Below are positions 1 to 6,329 of a stretch of DNA of 19,150 bases, piece by piece. Under the pieces are notes generated by a model, which had not been told where the DNA came from, did no database searches, and saw only the letters and a program-made list of their open reading frames with translations. Location of the stretch: assembly GCA_910587915.1 (NCBI GenBank), contig CAJUOB010000035.1:1-19150 (forward strand). The letters run 5' to 3'. The stretch comes from an uncultured Muribaculaceae bacterium. GTDB lineage: Bacteria; Bacteroidota; Bacteroidia; Bacteroidales; Muribaculaceae. A program made the translations under genes and the position numbers. The stretch's first letter is position 1. Each line of letters opens with the position of its first letter.

Positions 1-23
1 TTAACGTTAATCTTTTCTAAATC

Positions 24-338
24 TCAACGAGAATTTTGGAATACAACATAGAAGGGAGGCTCTAAACGCAGTTTGCCATCAATGAATAGCTGAGTACAGT
101 CCTCAAACAATTGCCCTTCAATCGGGGTCATATATGTTTCATATAAATCGCTATAATCTATTCTGGCAAGGTCAAGCGCATTATTGTCTATCCAATAATA
201 CACTGCGCCGAGTGCGTCGCGCTCAATTTTAAGCGGACTTGTTTCTGTTTGCATAGAATTCCCTTGACTTTGCGCCCGGAGGTTACAGGAGAGAGCAAAG
301 CCAACACACAGAATCAATATCTTATAGAGTGTTGCCAT
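24..338 (-). CDS. Small exported protein of unknown function
   Basis: A 104-residue protein that I do not recognise. I start it at the ATG at 338-336. The frame stays open two codons further to a TTG at 344, but that TTG lies inside a promoter-like TAACTTTG, so ATG is preferred. The N-terminus (MATLYK, then a hydrophobic run ending FALSC, then NLRAQ) looks like a signal peptide, cleaved after RAQ or possibly lipidated at Cys18, although the lipobox is weak. The mature part is acidic and aromatic, with no motif I can name. It is the last gene of the minus-strand group, 85 bases downstream of the Crp/Fnr-like gene. It is probably periplasmic or membrane-attached; function unknown. Confidence 0.6.
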   Translation of the reverse strand: MATLYKILILCVGFALSCNLRAQSQGNSMQTETSPLKIERDALGAVYYWIDNNALDLARIDYSDLYETYMTPIEGQLFEDCTQLFIDGKLRLEPPFYVVFQNSR

Positions 339-341
339 ACG

Positions 342-349
342 CAAAGTTA
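342..349 (-). promoter_or_regulatory. Candidate Bacteroidetes -7 element abutting the start codon
   Basis: Read on the minus strand this is TAACTTTG, a full match to the Bacteroidetes -7 consensus TAnnTTTG. It ends only three bases before the ATG of the small exported protein, so a start at the usual distance would fall on or inside the start codon. I see no convincing TTTG -33 element at 17-23 bases; the nearest TTTG is about 26 bases upstream. It could be a leaderless promoter or a chance match. Confidence 0.35.
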
Positions 350-423
350 CAACGAATAATCGACATTCGATGTGACAAATGTCCCATCAGGGGATGAAAA
401 TCAGCGTGGAGCGAAGATTTTTA

Positions 424-1014
424 TTAAATATCCTCACATTCGGAGGTGTCGGCGGCACTTTCAGCCTCACGGATGCGGTGCAACTGACGGCGTGAGATGC
501 CTAAATAGGAGGCAATCTCCTGAATGGGCAGATTGTGCATCACGCCGGGATAGCGGAAGACAAGTTCATGGAAGCGTTCTGTCGGGGTCTTTACAAGCAT
601 ATTCAGATAACGGCAATATGCCTCTTGCAACAGATTGGAGGAAACCTCGGCCACGAAGCCGGGATTGCGCTCTATGATAAACCGTCGCGCATCTTCGACC
701 GACACACGTTGAACCTCGGCATCGCATCCCGCGACAATGGAGGTTAGAGAAGGCTGATCATACAGGAATCCTTGCACATAGTCAGTAACCACTTCGCCCT
801 CGAAAGAGAAGCCCGTTACTACTTCCTGCCCCTTTGAATTAAGAGCCACATATTTGAAATATCCCGACTTTACCACACCCACATAGCGGCACAATCGCCC
901 CTGCTGAACAATCCTCACGCCCTTGGCATAGACAACGCTCTTGCCATTAGCTGCGACATAATCATTCAGCACCGACAGGTCAATCCTCGTCATAAATTCG
1001 TTAAGCTCCGCCAT
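424..1014 (-). CDS. Crp/Fnr-family transcriptional regulator
   Basis: A 196-residue cytoplasmic regulator. Residues about 24-115 form the cyclic-nucleotide-binding-type beta-roll: the segment around GRLCRYVGVVKSGYFKYV is the usual 'G-x-hydrophobic-x-G' strand pair, followed by SFEGEVV. A long dimerisation helix (about 118-140) leads to the phrase TPTERFHEL and then a helix-turn-helix at about 162-183 (LPIQEIASYLGISRRQLHRI). This is the layout of short Bacteroidetes Crp/Fnr regulators, most of which probably do not bind cAMP. I see no Fnr-type cysteine cluster, so oxygen sensing by an iron-sulfur centre is unlikely. The ATG at 1014 gives the full-length domain. It lies 72 bases downstream of the acetyltransferase gene on the same strand and could be read through from it. 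Targets are unknown. Confidence 0.88.
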   Translation of the reverse strand: MAELNEFMTRIDLSVLNDYVAANGKSVVYAKGVRIVQQGRLCRYVGVVKSGYFKYVALNSKGQEVVTGFSFEGEVVTDYVQGFLYDQPSLTSIVAGCDAEVQRVSVEDARRFIIERNPGFVAEVSSNLLQEAYCRYLNMLVKTPTERFHELVFRYPGVMHNLPIQEIASYLGISRRQLHRIREAESAADTSECEDI

Positions 1015-1086
1015 ATCTTTGGATGGTACTCGTCAAAATCCATGTGCCTTTTATCTCAAAATGCGGATAATGCGGGAAATGCAAGG

Positions 1087-1599
1087 CTATTCCAGTTCCA
1101 TCATGTCGAAAAACATAAGGCGTGTATGGTCGTTCTGTATCTTTTCCGACAGCACTTTGAAGTTGTTTTTCAGATAGAAGTCGATGGCAGAGAGATAGGC
1201 ATCAACAGTCAGATAGCGGAACGCCGAATAATTTGGATTCCCATTAAGCATGTCTTTAAGAAGATTCATCAGGTCTGTCCCTATATTTCGACCCTTGTAT
1301 TTTGATGAAACGGCAAACCTGCCAATCTTGACCGCCGGGTAACTTCCGAACTGCTTACGCTCAGGGAAGCCTCCCTTGATTTTCTTCCATTGACTATTGG
1401 TTACATCCTGACGGCTGATTTTGTCGTTCAAGAGGCAGAAATACGCGACAATGCTTCCGCAATCCTCAAGGATATAGGAAGTGGCAATACGTTTGTCGAG
1501 GAACCCTTTGGCATCCTCGACAAGAAAATTATTCAAATCCTCGTCACCGCAATCAAATCCGTCAAGCACGGTTTCCGGCGTAAGTCTTACAAGTTTCAT
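1087..1599 (-). CDS. GNAT-family N-acetyltransferase, probable TacT-like toxin
   Basis: A 170-residue GNAT acetyltransferase. The N-terminal phrase FDCGDEDLNNFL (15-26) is typical of the TacT/AtaT-type toxins that acetylate aminoacyl-tRNA. The acetyl-CoA-binding loop is at 100-107 (KYKGRNIG), where Asn105 replaces the first glycine of the usual Q/R-x-x-G-x-G motif. Tyr142 in AIDFYLKNNF is where this family keeps its conserved catalytic tyrosine. The gene begins 3 bases after the stop of a 56-codon gene (1603-1773), so the two are surely co-transcribed and probably translationally coupled. That is the usual antitoxin-then-toxin order. The fold assignment is secure; the toxin role is inferred from family resemblance and gene order. 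An ordinary metabolite acetyltransferase is the alternative. Confidence 0.85.
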   Translation of the reverse strand: MKLVRLTPETVLDGFDCGDEDLNNFLVEDAKGFLDKRIATSYILEDCGSIVAYFCLLNDKISRQDVTNSQWKKIKGGFPERKQFGSYPAVKIGRFAVSSKYKGRNIGTDLMNLLKDMLNGNPNYSAFRYLTVDAYLSAIDFYLKNNFKVLSEKIQNDHTRLMFFDMMELE

Positions 1600-1602
1600 C
1601 TT

Positions 1603-1773
1603 TTACAAGCAGATGGTAATGTATTCCTTTGCTTTCTTGACCGCTTCTTTGAGCTTTCTTGAATTCTCGGCGCGCTGTTCCTTGGTGAGACTTTCAACCT
1701 CCATTCTGAGTTTCTCAAAACGGATTGCGTCTTCGCCTGTCAGAACCGGGGTTTCCGCTATTGGTCGTGCCAT
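1603..1773 (-). CDS. Small probable antitoxin of the GNAT module
   Basis: A 56-residue charged protein (MARPIAETPVL... ending EYITICL) encoded directly upstream of the acetyltransferase. The frame is open to 1827, but the ATG at 1773 is the sensible start: a TAACTTTG promoter element lies at 1810-1803, which would put the longer start upstream of transcription initiation. The first 12 residues are proline-rich. The remainder looks like one or two amphipathic helices rich in Lys, Glu and Arg (about 14-50). I do not see the ribbon-helix-helix (DUF1778) pattern of the classical TacA/AtaR antitoxins, so if this is the antitoxin it belongs to a different family. The antitoxin role is an inference from context. 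Confidence 0.65.
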   Translation of the reverse strand: MARPIAETPVLTGEDAIRFEKLRMEVESLTKEQRAENSRKLKEAVKKAKEYITICL

Positions 1774-1802
1774 AATCTTGTCTCTTGTTATTAAGTGGAT
1801 TA

Positions 1803-1810
1803 CAAAGTTA
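1803..1810 (-). promoter_or_regulatory. -7 promoter element of the GNAT toxin-antitoxin module
   Basis: Minus-strand TAACTTTG matches the TAnnTTTG consensus exactly. It lies about 30 bases upstream of the ATG at 1773, leaving room for a leader of roughly 25 bases. The -33 region is not a clean match. The position favours the 56-residue start for the small protein over the longer open frame. Confidence 0.55.
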
Positions 1811-1911
1811 CAACAAATTTCTGACACTTTTGGCTTATCTGCCGATTTTTATTCCAGATCTTTGCGCGCAAGACCCTAAGAAGTGATTTCATAGATAGGC
1901 TGCCCTCTTGC

Positions 1912-1963
1912 TGTCAATAATCCTAAAATCAGTCCGAAGTGGTATGTCAATAATCCCAAAATC
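1912..1963. repeat. Pair of 19-bp direct repeats, 33-bp period
   Basis: TGTCAATAATCCTAAAATC at 1912-1930 and TGTCAATAATCCCAAAATC at 1945-1963 differ at one base. The start-to-start distance is 33 bp, about three helical turns, so both copies face the same side of the DNA. They lie roughly 70-120 bases upstream of the inferred transcription start of the response-regulator gene, a plausible site for a DNA-binding regulator. OmpR-family proteins commonly bind direct repeats, so autoregulation is possible but unproven. Confidence 0.6.
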
Positions 1964-1996
1964 TTCTTGCCGCGATGTCGCGCAGGCGGTATCGGG

Positions 1997-2027
1997 TTGT
2001 GTAATTCGCAGAAAATCGCTATTTTTG
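1997..2027 (+). promoter_or_regulatory. Promoter for the response-regulator leader
   Basis: A -33-like TTG at 1997-1999 is followed, 20 bases later, by TATTTTTG at 2020-2027, an exact TAnnTTTG match. Transcription would begin near 2033. That is about 130 bases upstream of the response-regulator ATG and just before the inverted-repeat structure at 2045-2120. Confidence 0.5.
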
Positions 2028-2044
2028 TAATAAGTAAAGAATGG

Positions 2045-2120
2045 GCGCTTTGAGAGAGCCGAAACTGTTAAAATTGGAGGTGCGAACCCCGTAAAATTCG
2101 GTTTTGTAGACTTAAAGCGC
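2045..2120 (+). ncRNA. Structured 5' leader RNA candidate
   Basis: This stretch folds by eye into three stacked stems. The outer helix is 10 bp (GCGCTTTGAG at 2045-2054 with CTTAAAGCGC at 2111-2120). The middle helix is 8 bp (GAGCCGAA at 2056-2063 with TTCGGTTT at 2097-2104). The apical hairpin has GG 2076-2077 with CC 2089-2090 and GGT 2079-2081 with ACC 2086-2088, closed by a GCGA (GNRA-type) tetraloop, with A2078 bulged. Three pairs are G-U wobbles that work only in the plus-strand transcript. A promoter lies just upstream and a response-regulator ATG 45 bases downstream. No T-tract follows, so it looks like a leader rather than a free small RNA. I cannot match it to a named RNA class. A dispersed DNA repeat is the main alternative. 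Confidence 0.5.
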
Positions 2121-2164
2121 AACCTGCTCACTATCAGATATATGCTATAATTGCATCGACAAAT

Positions 2165-2845
2165 ATGAAAAAAGATAGCGTTCTATTGGTTGAGGATGAT
2201 TCGACACTGTCGTTCATTGTCGAAGATGCGCTTGTCCGTGAGGGCTTTGAAGTTACGACGGCGAGCAATGGAGAAACCGGACTGCAAAAATTTGAGTATA
2301 GCAGGCCCGATATTGTTGTGGCCGATGTCATGATGCCTAGAATGGATGGCTTTGAAATGGTGAGACAGATCAAACTGAAATCGCCCGGGATTCCGGTTCT
2401 ATTCCTGACGGCACGCACAGCATTGGCCGACGTGCTTCATGGCTTCGAAATCGGTGCCAATGATTATATCCGCAAACCATTCCAGATTGCAGAGTTAGTG
2501 GCACGCATCAAAGTATTGCTGAAGCACGCGGGCACATCGGCCGAGGATTCTGTAATCGACATAGCCGGATGCCGGTTCGACTTTGCCGCTCAACGGCTGA
2601 CAACCGGCGACACCGACCGAGAATTATCCCACATAGAAGCCATTATCCTCGATGAACTATTCCATCACGTCAACGAGGTGGTCGAGGCCCGTACTCTCAT
2701 GTACCGTATATGGCAGAACGATGATTACAACAATCTCAACCGTCTTCATGGGTTCATATACAAAATTCGGAAATATCTATCGACCTCGCCCCTCGACATA
2801 CTGAACGTACGAGGCATCGGCTATAAACTCGCAAAAAGGAATTAA
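2165..2845 (+). CDS. OmpR/PhoB-family response regulator (orphan in this window)
   Basis: A 226-residue two-component response regulator. The receiver domain (about 4-118) has the acidic cluster Glu10-Asp11-Asp12, phospho-acceptor Asp54 (VVADVMMPRMDGF), Thr82 (LTAR) and Lys104 (RKPF), so it should be phosphorylatable. The C-terminal part (about 130-225) is a winged-helix Trans_reg_C domain ending in the family's usual NVRGIGYKL phrase. It resembles the RprY type of Bacteroidetes regulators, but I would not name it RprY. No histidine kinase is encoded on either side within the window, so its partner must be elsewhere. The upstream 330 bases carry direct repeats, a promoter and a structured leader, suggesting regulated expression. 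The gene for a Sel1-repeat protein follows after 140 bases on the same strand. Confidence 0.92.
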   Translation: MKKDSVLLVEDDSTLSFIVEDALVREGFEVTTASNGETGLQKFEYSRPDIVVADVMMPRMDGFEMVRQIKLKSPGIPVLFLTARTALADVLHGFEIGANDYIRKPFQIAELVARIKVLLKHAGTSAEDSVIDIAGCRFDFAAQRLTTGDTDRELSHIEAIILDELFHHVNEVVEARTLMYRIWQNDDYNNLNRLHGFIYKIRKYLSTSPLDILNVRGIGYKLAKRN

Positions 2846-2878
2846 GCGATTGTTTACTTTGCCTCAGTGCAAAAGTGG

Positions 2879-2937
2879 CTGTCGGATTTCGCCCGATACA
2901 GCATATACCCCCAAGTTTCCGAATGGGAACCATTCGG
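2879..2937 (+). promoter_or_regulatory. Two inverted repeats between the regulator and Sel1 genes
   Basis: Within the 140-base gap there is a bulged hairpin at 2879-2901 (CTGT-CGG pairing with CCG-AT-ACAG) and a perfect one at 2918-2938. In the second, CCGAATGG at 2919-2926 and CCATTCGG at 2930-2937 surround GAA, and T2918-A2938 adds a ninth pair. No T-run follows, so a classical terminator is unlikely. An operator, an RNA-processing site or a leader hairpin for the Sel1 gene are possible. Confidence 0.4.
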
Positions 2938-2985
2938 ATTAAAAGAATATTTCGAACAAATAGCTTTTAAATATCTAAAAAAGAG

Positions 2986-4344
2986 ATGAATGGTAAATTC
3001 AGCCTTCCTGTTGTGAAGGCCATTGATTTGATATGGACATCTTTCAACCGCGAAGAGATTCATCGTGGCTATGCCATGCTCATGCAGGCAGCCCAGCAAG
3101 GCGATGCCGATGCTTTATGCTTCATAGCCCGCTGCTTTATGGGCGATCAATATGTGTGGAGTGGAGCCGGTTTTGCCACCGACGACGAAAATGCCTCCAT
3201 GCTGATGCAGAAAAGCGCAGTGATGGGCAGCGCGGCCGGCGTACTTTGCTGTGTGCGAAGCGGTAATTTCACTCCGACGGTAGAACGCGACATGCCTTTT
3301 GCCTCATTCAAAGAAGCTTTCGAGGAAATCCGCGAGCAGGCCGACCGAGGAAACGCATTCTGCTGCTATCTAATAGGAAACGTGTACTTCTGGGGCGACT
3401 ATCTTATGGTGGAGCCGGAACTCGCCAAAACCTTCAAGAACGAAAGAGCATACTATGCTTTCGCCTACCCGCTTGCGAGGGATTACTTCGAACGTAGTTT
3501 CAGAGGCCGGGTATGTGCCGGTTGGGGCAACTATTGCGATATCATGGATTCGGGACTCGGAGACATCAAAAAATCGACATTCGAGACATACTATCGTGCT
3601 TTGGCCGAGATATCACCGGTGATATGCGGAAACTATGGGGTATACATCGAAAGAGAAACCGGGAACTACGAACTTGCGAACGCCTATTATACCAAGGCTA
3701 TGCAACGTTTCGACATGCAGGCGACCTTCAATCTGGGTTGCAGCTACGAAAAAGGAGAGGGAGTGGAGAAAGACCTGGATTCGGCTTTCCAATTATTCGA
3801 AATAGCCGCAATAGGTGGACATCCCGGCGCCCAATGGGCTGTAGGATATTATTATTTCGAAGGATGGGGAAACACCGAGATTGATTATGCAAAGGCAGCC
3901 GACTGGTTTACAAAAGGATATAACAACCCTAAAGATGATAAAAAGATGGATTGTGCCGCATATCTCGCGGTGTGCTATCAGGATGGACTCGGAGTAGTAC
4001 AGGACGACGACCTCGCCTTTGGGTATCTTAAAGACGTTGAGTACAATCTCGAAGCAATAAGCCACGATTCGATAGTAGGAATAGCACTGAATGCCCTTGG
4101 GGTAGCCTATGCCTATGGCAGAGGAACCCGACAAGACATAGAATCGGGTATAGAGTATCTCGAGAGTGCAGTGAAACTCGGCAATAATGAGGCCAAGGAA
4201 AATCTCGAACAACTGGAGAGCTGCAAGCTATCGGAAGTTAACAGTGGCAAATCGGCTGCAATTCAGGATTCGCTTTTTTCTAAAACCGACAGAAACAATC
4301 GGAAAACCGATGGAAATGGATCTCCTGAGAGTACATCCCATTAA
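2986..4344 (+). CDS. Sel1-like repeat (tetratricopeptide-type) protein
   Basis: A 452-residue protein with no signal peptide or membrane segment, so probably cytoplasmic. The clearest Sel1-like repeats are in the second half. One at about 244-279 contains FNLGCSYEKGEGVEKDLDSA. The next are at about 280-316, 322-358 (AVCYQDGLGVVQDDDLAF) and 366-403 (GVAYAYGRGTRQDIESGIEY). Degenerate helical pairs appear earlier (about 27-90 and 115-175). The last 40 residues are polar, low-complexity and probably disordered. Sel1 repeats form alpha-solenoid scaffolds for protein-protein contact; no catalytic motif is visible. The ATG at 2986 follows AAAAAAGAG. The gene lies 140 bases after an orphan response regulator on the same strand, so it may belong to the same signalling unit, but that is an inference. 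Confidence 0.85.
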   Translation: MNGKFSLPVVKAIDLIWTSFNREEIHRGYAMLMQAAQQGDADALCFIARCFMGDQYVWSGAGFATDDENASMLMQKSAVMGSAAGVLCCVRSGNFTPTVERDMPFASFKEAFEEIREQADRGNAFCCYLIGNVYFWGDYLMVEPELAKTFKNERAYYAFAYPLARDYFERSFRGRVCAGWGNYCDIMDSGLGDIKKSTFETYYRALAEISPVICGNYGVYIERETGNYELANAYYTKAMQRFDMQATFNLGCSYEKGEGVEKDLDSAFQLFEIAAIGGHPGAQWAVGYYYFEGWGNTEIDYAKAADWFTKGYNNPKDDKKMDCAAYLAVCYQDGLGVVQDDDLAFGYLKDVEYNLEAISHDSIVGIALNALGVAYAYGRGTRQDIESGIEYLESAVKLGNNEAKENLEQLESCKLSEVNSGKSAAIQDSLFSKTDRNNRKTDGNGSPESTSH

Positions 4345-4454
4345 TAGGTAAATCGATACACATGTATGCATCGGTGATTTTATGCATGGATAGCTACGGT
4401 ATCCCAACAATATGCCGCTATATCCCGATCAGTTCGGAATGGCTATTTGGTTAA

Positions 4455-5405
4455 ATGGAAATAAAGCAGTACTTTCGTGACAAATTATTTGCAATGGCAA
4501 TGCGCTTACTCTTTTTTCTGGTTTTATTTGTCCCCGGGCTCGCTTGGGCTGCCGGTTCGTTGCCGGATTCAAGCACAGTGTTGGTCTGTGGTGAAAATAA
4601 AATATATATGATAAAACCAGCCCTGATTGGCGACAATTACAGCAATGGCATTGTATGGGAATGGGATTCGGAGTCGTTGATACCAACCACCGGCTTCACA
4701 CCAAAGCGCTGCTCAAACATCGATGACTGCAAGAGTATAGACAACGGTCAACGACTCGCAGTGACCAGTTCACACCAGTGGGCGGCTTTAATCGATATAG
4801 CATCAAAAGAGATTCTGTTTCACACCGATAGATGCATATGCGCCCACTCAATCGAAATGCTGCCTGAAGACCACATAGTGGTTGCCTGCTCCGACAGGGG
4901 CGACTGTCTGCAGGTGTACAGTCGTACAAAGAACGATTCTGTACTCTACTCCACTACTCTGCCCTCAGCCCATGGCGTTGTGTGGATGGACAGCGACAGC
5001 TTGCTGTATGCCATTGGCGGTCGCCGGCTCAACATATACTCTTTCGAAGCTCCCGCCCTTACTCTTATCGACAGCGTGGAGACTCCTCGAGGTGGTCTCC
5101 ACGACCTTACTAAAGTTGATGACAGCACCTTATGTGTGGCAGGCAACGGCGCGTTTTTCTTCGACACCGCCAGCCGCGCATTCTCTCCTCTGCCGCTTTT
5201 CAATAAATCCAGAGCACTGAAATCGGTGAATTGCCGCAGTATCACAGGTCCGATATGGTACACAGATGCCACCAACCCGGAGGGCTCCCATCGCTGGACC
5301 ACACAGACTGTGCGCCACGCCACCCATCCGGCCGATAGCACTGCCGCATTCACTTTTTCGCTCCCCGATTTAGACGCATATAAAGTACGTGTACTACATT
5401 GGTAA
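4455..5405 (+). CDS. Secreted beta-propeller-like protein (DUF6528 type)
   Basis: A 316-residue exported protein. A hydrophobic segment at about 17-32 ending in GLAWAAG is a signal peptide. A start at 4494 or 4500 (MAMRLL or MRLL) would give a more ordinary n-region than the ATG at 4455, so the start is uncertain. The mature part consists of repeated beta-rich segments with the cadence of a WD40/YVTN-like propeller (for example TVLVCGENKIYMI, VVWMDSDSLLYAIGG, LCVAGNGAFFFD). I recognise the overall pattern as the DUF6528 family of Bacteroidetes exported proteins; its biochemical role is not established to my knowledge. It begins a plus-strand series, 15 bases upstream of a glycerophosphodiesterase gene, so the two probably act together outside the cytoplasm. 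Confidence 0.7.
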   Translation: MEIKQYFRDKLFAMAMRLLFFLVLFVPGLAWAAGSLPDSSTVLVCGENKIYMIKPALIGDNYSNGIVWEWDSESLIPTTGFTPKRCSNIDDCKSIDNGQRLAVTSSHQWAALIDIASKEILFHTDRCICAHSIEMLPEDHIVVACSDRGDCLQVYSRTKNDSVLYSTTLPSAHGVVWMDSDSLLYAIGGRRLNIYSFEAPALTLIDSVETPRGGLHDLTKVDDSTLCVAGNGAFFFDTASRAFSPLPLFNKSRALKSVNCRSITGPIWYTDATNPEGSHRWTTQTVRHATHPADSTAAFTFSLPDLDAYKVRVLHW

Positions 5406-5420
5406 TAATATTTCGATGCA

Positions 5421-6329
5421 ATGAGAAAATATATCTTTGCCACATTACTGGCTGCTCTGATAGCACCGCTGGGAGCACTGGCTGCCTCCCGCGCCGACAG
5501 CATCGCAGCCGAATTGCATAACCCCGAAAGCAAACGCGTGCTCGTGGTAGCACATCGCGGCGACTGGCGCTCTTGGCCCGAAAATTCACTTCCGGCCATG
5601 CAGTCGGCCATCGATCAGGGAGCCGACATTATAGAGCTCGACATTCATATGACTGCCGACAGCGTCCTTGTGGTGTGCCACGATGCCAAGGTAGACCGTA
5701 CAACAACCGGGCGTGGACGCATCAGCGAGCTCAGCTACGACAGCATTGCATCGCTATCGCTGCGCACAGGTCATGGCATCGCCACTTCGCTGCCGATGCC
5801 TACTCTACGCGAGGCTCTCGAACTATGCCGCGACAAGGCTGTAGTGAACATCGACAAAGGCTACGAATACTACGACCAGGCTCTGGCCTTATGCCATGAA
5901 CTCGGAGTCGCCGGCCAGGTATTGATAAAAGGCAAGGCGCTTCCGGCCGATGTGGAAAGCAAATTGAAAGCACATACCGACAATATGATGTATATGCCTA
6001 TAGTGGAGGTGCAGAAAGAACGCGGACAGGCTCTATGGAACGCCTACAAGGAACGTGCCGAGGTGCCTATGGCTGTCGAAGTGTGCTGGAGCACGTGTGG
6101 CCCGGATGTCGATGCCGCCATTGCTGAAATACGCGATGCCGGCGCAAAAATATGGGTGAATTCACTGTGGCCAAAGCTCAACGGTGGCTTATGCGATGAT
6201 GCCGCTGCCATGGCCTCAGATCCGGCAGAAATCTACGATGCTCTTCTATCCACCGGAGCCACGATAGTGCAGACCGACCGTATAGGCCTGCTGGTGTCGT
6301 ATCTCCGCAAACGAGGCTTGCACCCATGA
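5421..6329 (+). CDS. Secreted glycerophosphodiester phosphodiesterase-family protein
   Basis: A 302-residue GDPD-family enzyme with a signal peptide (MRKYIFATLL to about ALA at 21), so periplasmic or surface-exposed. The TIM-barrel core shows the diagnostic motifs: AHRG with His45-Arg46, PEN with Glu54, ELDIH with metal ligands Glu72 and Asp74, and His87 in VVCHD. These are the residues expected for metal-dependent cleavage of glycerophosphodiesters to glycerol-3-phosphate and an alcohol, although the substrate may be another phosphodiester. NIDKG at about 147-151 stands where many homologues carry an acidic metal ligand. The C-terminal TIVQTDRI matches the family's usual final strand. It follows the propeller gene by 15 bases and overlaps the next gene by four bases (ATGA at 6326-6329), so translation is coupled. 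Confidence 0.9.
   Translation: MRKYIFATLLAALIAPLGALAASRADSIAAELHNPESKRVLVVAHRGDWRSWPENSLPAMQSAIDQGADIIELDIHMTADSVLVVCHDAKVDRTTTGRGRISELSYDSIASLSLRTGHGIATSLPMPTLREALELCRDKAVVNIDKGYEYYDQALALCHELGVAGQVLIKGKALPADVESKLKAHTDNMMYMPIVEVQKERGQALWNAYKERAEVPMAVEVCWSTCGPDVDAAIAEIRDAGAKIWVNSLWPKLNGGLCDDAAAMASDPAEIYDALLSTGATIVQTDRIGLLVSYLRKRGLHP

Noticed and set aside
1481..1879. A 132-codon open frame on the plus strand
   Set aside because: Antisense to the GNAT toxin and its partner, both of which have better coding and operon evidence.
2074..2092. Resemblance of GGTGCGAACCCC to a tRNA T-arm
   Set aside because: The stem and loop sizes are wrong, and no acceptor stem, anticodon arm or CCA end can be drawn around it.
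1889..2131. An 80-codon open frame on the minus strand in the regulatory gap
   Set aside because: It runs through the direct repeats, the promoter and the stem-loop; its internal peptide repeat merely reflects the 33-bp DNA repeat. No promoter or domain supports it.
4345..4454. Possible hairpins and promoter before the DUF6528-like gene
   Set aside because: The imperfect palindrome around 4354-4375 is short and mismatched, and no TAnnTTTG element with a spaced -33 is present, so I do not call a site here.
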